A DNA stretch of 64,000 bases from NCBI GenBank assembly GCA_009760855.2, contig WPIO01000003.1, positions 14,244,001-14,308,000 on the forward strand, given 5' to 3'. Source of the stretch: Cristatella mucedo. Lineage: Eukaryota > Bryozoa > Phylactolaemata > Cristatellidae. Made by a program: the position numbers and the translations under genes. Below the pieces are notes generated by a model. It saw nothing but the letters and a program-made list of their open reading frames with translations, ran no database searches and had not been told where the DNA came from. Positions 43,380-53,344 of the stretch are shown here, piece by piece; the first letter of the stretch is position 1, and each line of letters begins with the position of its first letter.

Positions 43380-44215
43380 ACACTATTAGACTACACAATC
43401 TAGGCTTAATTGGTTGTGCTACGACAACGCAGCAGCCATTTCTGGCTACTTTTCCGGTGTCCAAAGAAAACACTGTCCAGAAATGAGATGGCAATTTTTG
43501 TAACCTCTTATAAGCTTAGCTTGGACCTAGAAGCAATTACTACTGCCAGCCTATATTTCCTTGTCATTCCCTTTTCGGGACCACTAGAGAGCACCTACTA
43601 ATGATTTTCAAGATCAGCTCTGAGGTGAGAAGATCTGAAGAAAGCCTTAGCCATCACTGTCAAATGTGACTCTGCAACAGAGTCGAGTGCAAGAGTGGAG
43701 GCTGTGAAAGCTATCAACGATAGACTGAACCTCATCGTAGAACTTTTGGAGCAACTGTATGAGGAAAAAATGGGAACACTTGAAACAGAAGTGAAGCTGG
43801 CAGCCTCCTAAATTCTATTTTGAGCAATACATTTTTGGCTGTGTTGCAACTTTAGTATAGCATCGCAAAGAAGATTGATCTCATTCAGAAAAGACCACTG
43901 GATCCAAAGATGAACTTAAAAGACACTCCTTGTGACCTCTACTCTCTTGAGATTTAGTTGTCAAAATATTGTGAAGACCTGTGTCAAGAATCACTACTAG
44001 ATGCAAAAAATGGATGTGATTTGTGGGTAGATGCAGTTGAACGAAGAATCCGCCGAAGGACACCGATACCTTAAGAACTCTCTCACGATGTTGGTCTTAC
44101 GGCAGGGGAGGAGATTTCAAGAACAATGAAGGACAGCATACAATATCTCCGACAAGAAGTTACCGCAATATTTTCCCAGCTCACAGATCTTGATGCTAAA
44201 TTAGACTTAAGTTAT
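43380..44215 (+). mobile_element. hAT transposase relic 1 (DUF4371/TTF-type)
   Basis: Collinear with the second relic at 47857-48700 over its whole length. Frames with many stops recall the conserved hAT core: a YDNAA-like start (CYDNAAA at about 43420), VQRKH, an RNEMAI-FVTS stretch in place of the usual H-SLNL motif, and further on KALAITVKCDSATESSARVEAVKAINDRL (43650-43720, broken) and a C-terminal VERRIRRRTP region. No terminal inverted repeat was found. Inactive. Confidence 0.65.
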
Positions 44216-44271
44216 GCTAAATTAAAAAATAATTGCTAAATTATTAAACCACATGTAGCAAAGCTGTTTCG

Positions 44272-44425
44272 TGGGTTAGGCCCATTGGTCAAGGTGCTCG
44301 TCTGAAATCACGGTCAAGATGAGTGTATTTGTTAACAAAGGTCATTAGCTCCAGCTCCGTAGCATATGTGAAGCACCTGAATAGAGTGTAAGTACTCTCA
44401 TGGCGCTATACAAATGAATTATAAA
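44272..44425 (+). mobile_element. SINE-1 copy with extended middle
   Basis: GGCCCATTGGTCAAGGTGCTCGTC head, a longer segment (GATGAGTGTATTTGTTAAC) before the B-box region, then hairpin CACCTGAATAGAGTGTAAG...ATGGCGCTATACAAATG. A similar extra segment is present in the copy at 50742. Confidence 0.8.
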
Positions 44426-44510
44426 TAGTAAAACAGATCTACCGTGTCTAGCAGATCCGTAATATTTCTCTGCATCAAAGATTCTGTCGACTTGATTTAT
44501 AAGTGATATA

Positions 44511-47112
44511 CAGTCGACTCCGCTTATAAGTATACGCTCGGGTCGGCAAATAGGCATTATTATATGCAGAGTAATACCATATACTAAGTGATACCAACAT
44601 TGCTTTAAACCTAACAGAATTTCTTTAAGGTCAATTTATCAACGTAGAACAATTAAGGCAAACATAATAATGCTAGATTATTAGAGAAGTCGCGAATTTC
44701 CGGCTGGATGCAATTTTGAGGTGCTCTTTTCTCGATCGCATCTGCTATTGTATATTACTCGTATTCTGTAAGATTTTGCTCCGAGTAATGAGGAACAGTT
44801 TCTAGCGCATTTACTCCTTCCATGTGCATTACTCTGCTTACCACCGGCAACTACATCTCTTCAAGCTAGTCTGTGTCGTTTTCATCATCCTTATTTTATG
44901 CTTTCGCTGTACTTGCTCGCAAATTTCAGCATCGATTAACGTGCCATGGCATGCGACTTCGTTGTCACAGTTTACAAAAGCCCCGAAATCTTCTTGCGAG
45001 ACTGTTTCTCCGAGCTCAGTAGCCATCGCTGTAATCGGCAGAACATCATCTTCACTGTCGTCCCAACCAGCATCTGGGAAGCCAGCCATTCTGAAGCAGT
45101 TTCAAATCGTAGCTGGAAGCACCAGACCATGTCTGCTTCACCAAATGCAAGACAATTAGCAAATAAATTGACATTGCGTAATAAATAATTTAGCATCCGT
45201 TTTTGATGGCCCGAAGCATCTGCCGCATCACTGGCGTTCTGCCGTGGACGTCCACGTTGCGGATAATTCCTTGATGTATCGGCTGTGCAATAGATGTTGT
45301 GGTCGGAGGCACAAACTCCAGCTTGATATTCTTAAGCTGCCCTTATACCTTACGACAAGTCGCGTTATAGGCAAACAGAATGATTTTTAGATTGCCTAGC
45401 TCCCGGTGAAATTTAAAAAAGAATATCAGCCCAAATTCGGTTGGTCATCCAAGAATTGCTGCTGCCGAAATATGGGAAAGGCGATCCAACAGTTCAAGAG
45501 CACCACGGATTTTCAAACTTCCCACCACGTATGTTTTCTTTTCGGTGCCATTAGCGTTGCAGAGAGCAGGCATAGAGTCGTTTGCTCTTTTGGCGTCTTT
45601 CCACCATTTGGCTCAGTACCAGTGGCAGCTAATTTGCCAGAGGGCGCGGCTTTCTACAATAGACCTCTTTCGTCGGCATTAAGGATATCGAATCATCATT
45701 TTCTTCAATCAAGTAGGCAAGACGTTGGCAATCCAATTGGTAGCTCTGGCACGATCTACAGCAGCTCTTTCACCGCTAATATTCATAAATATAGCGTTAT
45801 GCCAAATTTTAAGACGCGCTAGCCCGTCATTTGTTCCAACAAATGACATACAACCAAGCGTCACAACTAGCTGCCGTTCCTTCTTCATCATTAATGGGCC
45901 ATTGGGCACAGCATTTTGTTGCTGCGTTTGCTTAAACTAGTCCATCAGCGCATGGGCAACTTCTTTAAAATAAATCGAATAAATCCTGGCTGATTAAACA
46001 GCCTCTTTTTGTATAGCGACAGAAGAGCCTTTACGGCTATCACCCCCGCTTGCAGTGGCGATAAAGAATCGCCCACTGCAGTAATCGAACCCACGACCTC
46101 GGGACCGAGGTCGGGAAAGCAACCGCCTTACCTAGTGTGCCATCACGGCTCACCATTCTTTGTTTGGCATTTCACGCTGCTTTGCTGAGGTTCAGATTCT
46201 CGTTGGTTAGCGCTTCGTGGCGAATCTCTCTTTCTGCTTTCTTTATTTCGGACATTGTTGATTGACTCACGCTGAACTCCTCAGCAACAGTAGGTGGCTT
46301 TTCTGTTCCATCGCCTCCAAAACTTGCAGAATTTTTCTAAATTATAAGTGTAACTATTTTCGAAGCACGACAATAATACCGCTATACATAATTTAATCAA
46401 TAATATATATTAGTCGGTTAAAAATGACGGTGTCGTGACTTCGGAACCTTCACTTGTTCGGGTAGAGGTATAACCCATGAAGTGTGCAAAGACTTCAGAG
46501 AGGAATGCGCCAACGATAGCAATACTGTGCTCGATATTCTGCACACAGCACTGACGACAACATCGTATTAGTAAAAGCACAACTACAGTATTTATATTGT
46601 GACTGATACAACAGGTGACTTCTAGCCGACTCGCTAACAGACTAGCAGCACCTCACGCTCAGCACTAAGACTCACCGACCAGCAAACCGTTGCTAAAAGA
46701 GAGACACTGCGGGCTGGGTTGTGCGTTACATAATGGCCAGTTTACGAGGCATTCTATAATCTCATTCGTAAATAGCATACATCACGCAGCTCGTAAGCCT
46801 CGGCGTATTATGATTATTTTAAAAGGGGCTCAGTTCAAATTCAGCGATAATGCTCATTGTTCAGCTGAGCTCATAGTTCGTTATCCAGGTTCAGCTGTCG
46901 AGCTCACGGTCCGTAGTCATGGGGCATTGCAATGGGCAAATAGCATGCAATCAATAAACAAGCGGCGAAATTCCCACATAAATTATACCTAATGTCTTAT
47001 AATTTGTAAATATGCACTTCAAAGGAGTACAAATAAAAAAAATCTATTTCATTTTCTATTCCTGCACGCGGAGTATCTTCACATCCGATATTAATTATAG
47101 CGGAGTTCTGAC
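44511..47112 (-). mobile_element. Tigger/pogo-type (Tc1-mariner superfamily) transposon relic
   Basis: Left end CAGTCGACTCCGCTTATAAG (44511) follows TA. A matching right end, AATTATAGCGGAGTTCTGAC followed by TA, lies at about 47093-47114. The minus strand encodes an HTH region EAMEQKS, TVAEEFSVSQSTMSEIKKA (about 46230-46345), then, after an inserted SINE-2, a decayed DDE domain including NIKLEFVPPTTTSIAQP (about 45265-45345), and an acidic tail GAFVNCDNEVACHGTLIDAE (44838-45089) typical of the family. Frames are broken; the catalytic aspartates cannot all be found. The stretch 46400-47085 has no recognised content. Confidence 0.7.
45985..46152 (-). mobile_element. SINE-2 copy inserted in Tigger
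   Basis: TGGCTGATTAAACAGCC tail, GACAGAAGAGCCTTTACGGC, B box read on minus as GGGTTCGATTACTG, and head AGCCGTGATGGCACACTAGG. It separates the HTH part from the DDE part of the Tigger relic. Confidence 0.88.
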
Positions 47113-47856
47113 TACGCAAACTTGCAAAGAACTGGGACACAAAACTGCTCGCTACTTTCATAATTGGAGTCTTCCCATATCCGATATTGTAATACGTGCA
47201 GTCGAATTTATTCCATGAAATGCCTTTCTAGAATTAACCTGAATATTAGAGGCAGGGAAGTCTTCGCAGTGATGTTATATTCTACTTAGAATATTGGTGC
47301 ATTGCAAATTGTTATATCTCGGGGTAAGTAATATGTGGTAGTAAACTTTGATTATCTATCCTGTAAAAACGATGGATCTTACAAAGAATAATTATATTTT
47401 TAATGAACTTTTTTCTATGAATTGTATCTGGGTTCAACGTGTTATTTCCTAATTGCTTATGCTTTAAAAGCGTAGAAAATGGCAAAGATTCTTGACAAAA
47501 ATTGGCTTTCTTGTGACCAGGTCAATGATAAGTTTGAAATGTACCGATTTTTGATAATATTGTAGAAACAGCCATGGCCAAACTGTCTGGTGCTTAATTA
47601 TAAGGTATGCTAGTCAATTAGTCAGTGCCAGAACAGGATCCTCCTAATGATTCAGCGACAGCTACGCATGCATCCAGTAATGGGACTAGTTGCCTGCATT
47701 CCAAGACACAAGCGACCAAACCAGCAAGTAAGCGGCACCATTGCTGCGCAACATTTGAATGTCCAGGAGCTATAAACAGCATGTGCAACACATTTTATCA
47801 GTGGCCTGCTAAGCCCCGTCAAGGGAAAACCAGCGTGCCGTGACTGAGCACCAACA
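47113..47856. other. No gene or known repeat seen
   Basis: A 72-codon ORF at 47625-47843 (Thr/Ser/Cys-rich) ends just before hAT relic 2. It could be a decayed N-terminal part of that transposase, but no zinc-finger pattern is clear. Confidence 0.3.
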
Positions 47857-48864
47857 ACCTATTAGACAACAAAATCTAGGCTTACTTAACTGGCTGTGCT
47901 ACAACAACGCAGCAGTTCTGTCTTCCCGCTTGTCAGGTTTCCAAAAGGGAATAGTGTGCCGAAATGAGAAGGCAATATTAGTAAATTGTGATAGCCATTG
48001 CTTGAACCTGGCAGGAGTTCATGCTGCAGGTCAAGATTTCGCGGTCAATAACTTTTTCCGAACAATAGAGAGCATAAGCTTATTCTTTTCACGATAAACT
48101 TTGGCATAGGAAGAGCTAAATAAAGTCTTAGCCATCACTGTCAAACGTGAGTCTGAAATAAGGTGAAGTGCATGAGTAGAAGCTATCAAATAATGGACTG
48201 AACAGTATTCTAGGTCTTTTAGAGCAACTAGCTTGAGGACACAAGTTGAATACTTGCAATAAGAGGTGAAGCTGGCAGTCTCTTACGTTGTATTTTGATC
48301 TTCAACTTTTTGGCTCTGCTGTCATTTTGGTACAGCATCTTAAGGACGATTGATAGCGTTCAGAAAAGACGACTGCAGAATCGAAAAATAAACTTCGAAG
48401 ATGCCTCTTTTGATATGCACTTTCTTGAGATTGAGTTGTAAAGACTTCGAAAAGACCTGTGCCAAAAATCATTACTGGATTCAAAAATGAGATGTAAATT
48501 GTATAGAGTTGCTGCATAATAAAAAATCCGCCAACGGACATAGATGCCTGAAGAACTCTTTCAAGATGTTGGTCTCGCAGCAGAGGAGATTTCAAGAATA
48601 ATGAAGAACAGCATCGACTGTTGCCGACAGGAAATGTACAACTGCTTCACCGGCTCACATATCTTGATGCCAAATTTGGTTTCTTCTTGGAAGTCGGGGA
48701 GCCTTTGAAGACACCTGACCAGACCAAACTTTACCAGCAATGTCTAGATTGTTGAGGCTTATATTGTTCAGACATTGATGAAACAGAGCTGTACAACGAA
48801 ATATATGTGACTGTAAAATTTTTCCTGCCTCACGTAATAATTCGGAACTAAAGACAACACGGGA
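47857..48864 (+). mobile_element. hAT transposase relic 2, main part
   Basis: An ORF segment (47840-48097) reads CYNNAAVLSSRLSGFQKG, then ILVNCDSHCLNLAGVHAAG and FFRTIESISLFFSR, the conserved core of DUF4371/TTF-type hAT transposases (around the catalytic region, with C-H-SLNL). Downstream frames are broken but continue to KFGFFLEVGEPLKTPDQ (about 48670-48720). Sequence is then interrupted by a LINE-A at 48865 and resumes at about 50258. Confidence 0.75.
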
Positions 48865-50257
48865 ATGTCATGTAATGTAATGTATCTCCGTCAGTAACTC
48901 CACAAAGTCATAAAGACCATGTGGGTGTTACGCAGGAGAGTTTTGTATAGCGCACTCACAGCCTAAGCGGCTTTCGGTACGCATTCGGTAGCCAACAGAC
49001 TTCGTCTCACGCAACAAAGAGAAAGTGGGAAGCATAGCAGAGTCAGGAGAGCAGTTGAGGTAGTGAGTAGCATGGAAGTAGCAGTTCAGGACCGCTGAAA
49101 AAGATGTGCCACAGTCGGCAGTTGGAGAGTAGATGTCGTTGCGTAAGAATTGTGGAAGCGAGTTCCACAGTCTAGGACCTGCAGAGCTAAAGCTTCTGTC
49201 GCCAACTGTCTTTAAGCGGAGGAATGGGACAGCTAATTTATTGTCCACACAGGACCTGAGGGCGCGAACAGGCTGAAACTGATGCAGCAGTTCAGCTAGG
49301 TATGAAGGAGCCAAGCCGTGGCGGGCCTTGTGGGTCAGCGTAAGAACTTTGCTCTGTATCCTTTGCTCAATCGGCAACCATCCTAGCTCTTCCAGCAAAG
49401 GTGACACGTACTCAAACCGCTGGGACTTGAAGACCAGCCTTGCAGCCATATTCATAGTCTGCTGTAGTGGCATAATAGCTTTCTTTGGTAGCCCAGCCAA
49501 AAGGGAATTACAATAATCAACCCGAGATAGAACTAAAGAGCTAGTTAAATTTTTTACAAGCCACTGTGGGAGACAGCTTCTAATCTTGGATAGTGATCGG
49601 ATGTGATGGCTAGCTGTAGAGGCAGTCTTCTGAATGAAGCTTTTGAAATTGAGGCAGCTGTCGAACACGACACCTAGATTACGAGCACGTGGTGAAGGTC
49701 GCACAATAGCATCACCTATTAGAAGAGCAAAGCCTTTTAATCCAGCCACACGCTTAGGGTGTCCTATGAGCAGCAGTTCGGTTTTATCGTCATTTAATTT
49801 CAGGAAGTTTTCTGAAATCCAGGATTGAATATCGGCAAGGCGAGCATTCAGTTTTTCAGTTGCTGCAGCAGATTCCGACGGTTTAAATGACAAATACAAC
49901 TGAGTATCGTCAGCATAGAAGTGATATCCTATTCCATGAGCCTTAATCACTTTTCCCAGAGGTTGCGTATAAATGGAGAACAGCAAGGGACCAAGTACAG
50001 ACCCTTGAGGGACTCCACAGGTGACCCTTCTCATGTCTGAGACCTGACCCCCACACGACACGGATTGAACACGATCAGACAAGTAAGATTTAAACCATGC
50101 CAGTGCTTCGTCTGTCAGACCGATCGTTGTTCTCAGTCGTTCAAGCAGAACTTCGTGATCAATGGTGTCGAAGGCAGCAGACAGATCTAGCAGAGCTAAG
50201 GCAGTGACATTCCTGTCGTCGTTGCCACGGGAACTCATGGCTTTCATTATCAGTTGA
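48865..50257 (-). mobile_element. LINE-A, 5'-truncated, well preserved, inside hAT relic 2
   Basis: The 3' end (ATTAC-type) is at 48865-48880. The 5' truncation is at about 50250, where hAT coding sequence resumes on the opposite strand. It has no endonuclease, so this copy cannot mobilise itself. The preserved open frame indicates a recent insertion relative to the other LINE-A copies. Confidence 0.85.
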
Positions 50258-50310
50258 GAGCAGACATCTTTACTAAACTTGAGAGTTGCCTTGCAAGTTC
50301 TTCTCATCAT
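48928..50310 (-). CDS. LINE-A reverse transcriptase ORF, open over 460 codons
   Basis: RNA-dependent DNA polymerase of an L2/CR1-like retrotransposon. Conserved blocks: LLDLSAAFDTIDHEVLLERL (residues about 41-60), CGVPQGSVLGPLLFSIYTQ (98-116), intact catalytic FYADDTQLYL (131-140), LKLNDDKTELLLIGHPKR, NLGVVFDS, and a C-terminal LGWLPIEQRIQSKVLTLTHKA region. The first about 20-25 residues are not LINE but antisense of the host hAT relic, so the annotated start is artificial. The endonuclease domain is absent by truncation. This is the only long uninterrupted coding frame in the window. Confidence 0.85.
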   Translation of the reverse strand: MMRRTCKATLKFSKDVCSQLIMKAMSSRGNDDRNVTALALLDLSAAFDTIDHEVLLERLRTTIGLTDEALAWFKSYLSDRVQSVSCGGQVSDMRRVTCGVPQGSVLGPLLFSIYTQPLGKVIKAHGIGYHFYADDTQLYLSFKPSESAAATEKLNARLADIQSWISENFLKLNDDKTELLLIGHPKRVAGLKGFALLIGDAIVRPSPRARNLGVVFDSCLNFKSFIQKTASTASHHIRSLSKIRSCLPQWLVKNLTSSLVLSRVDYCNSLLAGLPKKAIMPLQQTMNMAARLVFKSQRFEYVSPLLEELGWLPIEQRIQSKVLTLTHKARHGLAPSYLAELLHQFQPVRALRSCVDNKLAVPFLRLKTVGDRSFSSAGPRLWNSLPQFLRNDIYSPTADCGTSFSAVLNCYFHATHYLNCSPDSAMLPTFSLLRETKSVGYRMRTESRLGCECAIQNSPA

Positions 50311-50500
50311 AGCTGTATCAGTTGCCAGTTATGAACGTTCATTTAGCAAGTTGGAGATAGTCCCCTCTTATCTGAGAACATCACTGAGGCAAGATAGACT
50401 CTCTGATTTTGCTTTGTTAAGCATAAAGAAACACTGGAAAATATTGACTTTCAAACTGCAGTTGACCAGTTTTTCACTTTTGATGCCCGAAACATTTAGC
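50258..50500 (+). mobile_element. hAT transposase relic 2, C-terminal dimerisation domain
   Basis: The plus frame gives LRVALQVLLIIAVSVASYER followed by SFSKLEIVPSYLRTSLRQDR and LSDFALLSI, the hallmark hAT C-terminal dimerisation motif (VSVAS-ERSFSKL...LR). It completes the transposase begun at 47857; the LINE-A lies between. Confidence 0.85.
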
Positions 50501-50741
50501 TACTTTAAAACTGTGATGGCTACTTTGAACCTGTATTATATAGTTGAAACAACTTTCTCGACTCGATATGCCTGTTAGCGTGTGGTTTTTGCATTTCCTC
50601 TGTGGTGGATATTGAATCATCAAAATATCGAATTTTGCAGCAATTTTTGACCAAGAAAAAGGGCACCGTTTGTAGCTTTGTCACCGGGCGCCGAAAGGTC
50701 TCACTATGCCACCGTCTACAGGTTGCTAGCCGCGATACAGC
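50501..50741. other. No feature seen
   Basis: Spacer after the hAT relic, nothing recognised and no clear terminal repeat. Confidence 0.35.
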
Positions 50742-50900
50742 CGCGCCGGTTTGGCCCAGTGGTTAAGGTGCTCGTCCCGACCGAGGTCAAGGTGAACGTG
50801 TTTTATGTCCGAGGTCGTGGGCTCAAGCCTCACGTCACGTGTTAAATGCCTTAATAGAGATTCGGTTCTATCAGGGTGTTATACAAATAAATTATGAGTA
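50742..50900 (+). mobile_element. SINE-1 copy with extended middle
   Basis: GCCGGTTTGGCCCAGTGG head, GGTGAACGTGTTTTATGTCC extra segment as in 44272-44425, B box GGGCTCAAGCC, hairpin CTTAATAGAGATTCGG...AGGGTGTTATACAAATAAATTATG. Confidence 0.85.
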
Positions 50901-50916
50901 TGTACAAATAAATAAA

Positions 50917-50919
50917 TAA

Positions 50920-50982
<63 letters not shown>

Positions 50983-50990
50983 TGTGTATA
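50917..50990 (+). repeat. (TA)n-(TG)n compound microsatellite
   Basis: AAATA units, then TATATATATA, then about 20 TG units to about 50981. Confidence 0.95.
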
Positions 50991-51010
50991 TATTTATACA
51001 TTAACGATTC

Positions 51011-51124
51011 AGGCGTCACCGGTACTCTTCGTACGTCAGCTGAGACTTGTTGCACCATTACGAGCGCTGTGTTTGCGGCCTAGTTCTGGCCAGACGTTGA
51101 AGGCGAGTACCACGTCTGTTACAC
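51011..51124 (+). mobile_element. LTR-1 3' fragment
   Basis: Matches the last part of the LTR at 38160-38528 and 55353-55684: GCACCATTACGAGCGCTGTG, GTTTGCGGCCTAGTTCTGGC, CACGTCTGTTACA. The end TGTTACA is the inverted complement of the LTR start TGTAACGG. Confidence 0.7.
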
Positions 51125-52404
51125 TTCCTCCGTGTGAATACGATACGGTGGTCTTCTAGGAAGCATGCAATAGGACACACGGCCGTGGCCACGGCTACGA
51201 TCAGTTCAGAGGAGCCCCCACATTGCAACTGCATCGACTAATAAAATGACAAAAATAGCCCAGACTTTTACAAACAGCTTGCTGCACCTCTTCTCCGCGC
51301 TCATGAGACCGACCGGATCCTTAATACGGGTTGTGGGCGTTATTACAAGTCTGGGAATGCCTTTGACTCTCGTCGCAACACCCGCAGACAGCACTGGTTT
51401 CAAAATATTATCGATCGCCAGAATTCTCAGAGTAGGAGGATAAATTATTCGCGGATTCTTTCATGCTGGACGACAAGATCGCTCGCAAGTGGTTCAAATC
51501 AAGACAACCAACTAAGGTGAGTGTGACATACATACTCTCTTTTAATAATGAGCGGCGACATTCGTAGTTCAGAGAGGCTTTAGACGTCGTCTTAATATTC
51601 TCTCTGGCGAGAATCGTAATTATTCCGCCTGCATTTGCTGGTTTGGTGCGCCGCAAGCGAGAAAGGTGACTTTTTCTCATACGCACCATATACGAGCCAA
51701 GATCGAATTACACTGCAAAACTCCGTACACTGTCTTTTAGCCAGCATGGGCTATAGTGTACTGCTATTGCGCAGCGTGCATTGCAAGGGCATTGCCATCG
51801 GCGTTCGACTGTGAGACAGACTAGTCGTCAACATATTATTTCTACTACAGCGTCGTTACTAAAGTTCGGCACGGAATGATCATTCAGTCGGGTCCCCGAA
51901 ACAGACCGGCTCGCTCCCAGGACCGACCCCCTTGTCCTTCGGCAGATCAGGCGACCCCAAGCCGAGCGTCCTGACTACGAAACGCAGTGGCGCGATCGCT
52001 GGTTATTGGCCGTTTTACCGTAAGGACCGCGTACGACCGGAGCGCCAGCGGCTCTGGCTGCGCTGCGATGCAAAGCAGCGCTCGCGCTCAGGTGCTCGGT
52101 GCTCCGCGGATGCTCGACCTAGCGACCGAACGCTATCAGAATTGGCACCTCGAAGCGCTGCTAGTGAGTGATGGAAGCAGCTTCAATTCGTAACACTGAC
52201 GCGGTCGCCTGCCTTTTCGTGGCGACTTCCATAAACGGAAATTGTCCTTAACCGCAGCACGCCAACTCCCCATACGACTAATCCTTTGAACCTCTTTCTC
52301 CCTGCACAAAGACAGTCCAGCGGCAGTCAAGCGGCATCTAATTGAATTGAGCTCGCAGGAAAAAGTCGAATCAAGTCCGACAGATACCATTTATGCGCAG
52401 ACTA
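51125..52404. other. Unassigned, partly CpG-rich
   Basis: The stretch at about 51890-52170 is rich in CpG and GCGCTG words and might be a promoter-type island. ORFs at 51932-52193 overlap in two frames and have no domains. Confidence 0.3.
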
Positions 52405-52565
52405 AATCGTATTTAAACGTATAGCGAAGCGGTAAGGTGATCGAACTAGATGACCCAAATCCTTATTTTAAATCCTACACCAGGCACTTCGTTATTGCCC
52501 GTTGCAAGCGGCGCAAAAGCTGATATGGCTCTGCGGACGCTATATGAACGACACTGTAAAAGCAG
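52405..52565 (+). mobile_element. SINE-2 relic, strongly diverged
   Basis: AGCGAAGCGGTAAGGTGATCG (A-box-like head), TTTTAAATCCTACACC (decayed B box), TTGCCCGTTGCAAGCGGCGC, and TATATGAACGACACTGTAAAAGC. Confidence 0.5.
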
Positions 52566-52737
52566 CCACTGTTGAATCTTTAAGCATTTGTTTATTTTCA
52601 GCGTAAATACCGGCGTATGCATTACATTTAACTTAGAGAAATTACTATTATTACGCTTGGCAGGGCAGAAATATTTGTCGTGTAGTTCTATACACAAAAC
52701 ACTGAACCGGTGACGAGCAATATCAGCCAGATTATGA

Positions 52738-52870
52738 CTGAGCTGATTTGGCGCAGCGGCCAAGGTGCTCGCCTCGACCAAGGTCTTGGGCTCGAGCCCC
52801 GTGGCATACGTGAAACTCAGGAATTAAGATTAAATTGACTTAGAGTGCTATACAAATTAATTATATTTAT
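52738..52870 (+). mobile_element. SINE-1 copy
   Basis: GAGCTGATTTGGCGCAGCGG head, GGGCTCGAGCCCCG (B box), degraded hairpin, and GTGCTATACAAATTAATTAT tail. Confidence 0.8.
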
Positions 52871-53344
52871 CGGGCCTCGGAGTAATAATATTTTATTATA
52901 TTTTCAAAGCTAAAAATAAATCTATTTACATTTTCATAGCAAACAGTACAATATAATGTTATTGTTACTGCAAATAATACAATATATTTTTACTTTCAGA
53001 GAAGCAAAAATAATTAAATTTTGTCTACGAACACGCTGCATAGGCTTAGGTAGTCAGCGATCACCATATGCGGTCAGACTCAGAACTCTGGGAGTGCTGT
53101 TGAAACTTAAAAACCAACGTAAACTTAAAAACCAAAAAAACTGCCCCATAAGTATTGCAATAATATAGATATGGTTCATTTGGACAATACAACATATTGA
53201 TATTGTTGTAGCATCCAATGCAATATATTTTTAACAATACGATGTATTGTCCTGTAAATATATTTTACGGAAAACTTATGTAAATGTATTTTTATGTATT
53301 ATATACATGTACATATTATCGAGAAAAGAGATTTTTAATTAGTA
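52871..53344. other. Very AT-rich segment with a small inverted repeat
   Basis: A 71-bp unit 53182-53252 is bounded by perfect 10-bp inverted ends GGACAATACA / TGTATTGTCC. Related CAATACAATATA words occur at 52945-52990. It could be a miniature element, but no duplication of flanks is clear. Confidence 0.35.

Noticed and set aside
49328-49828. Plus-strand ORFs opposite the LINE-A RT
   Set aside because: Antisense shadows of the 460-codon RT frame.
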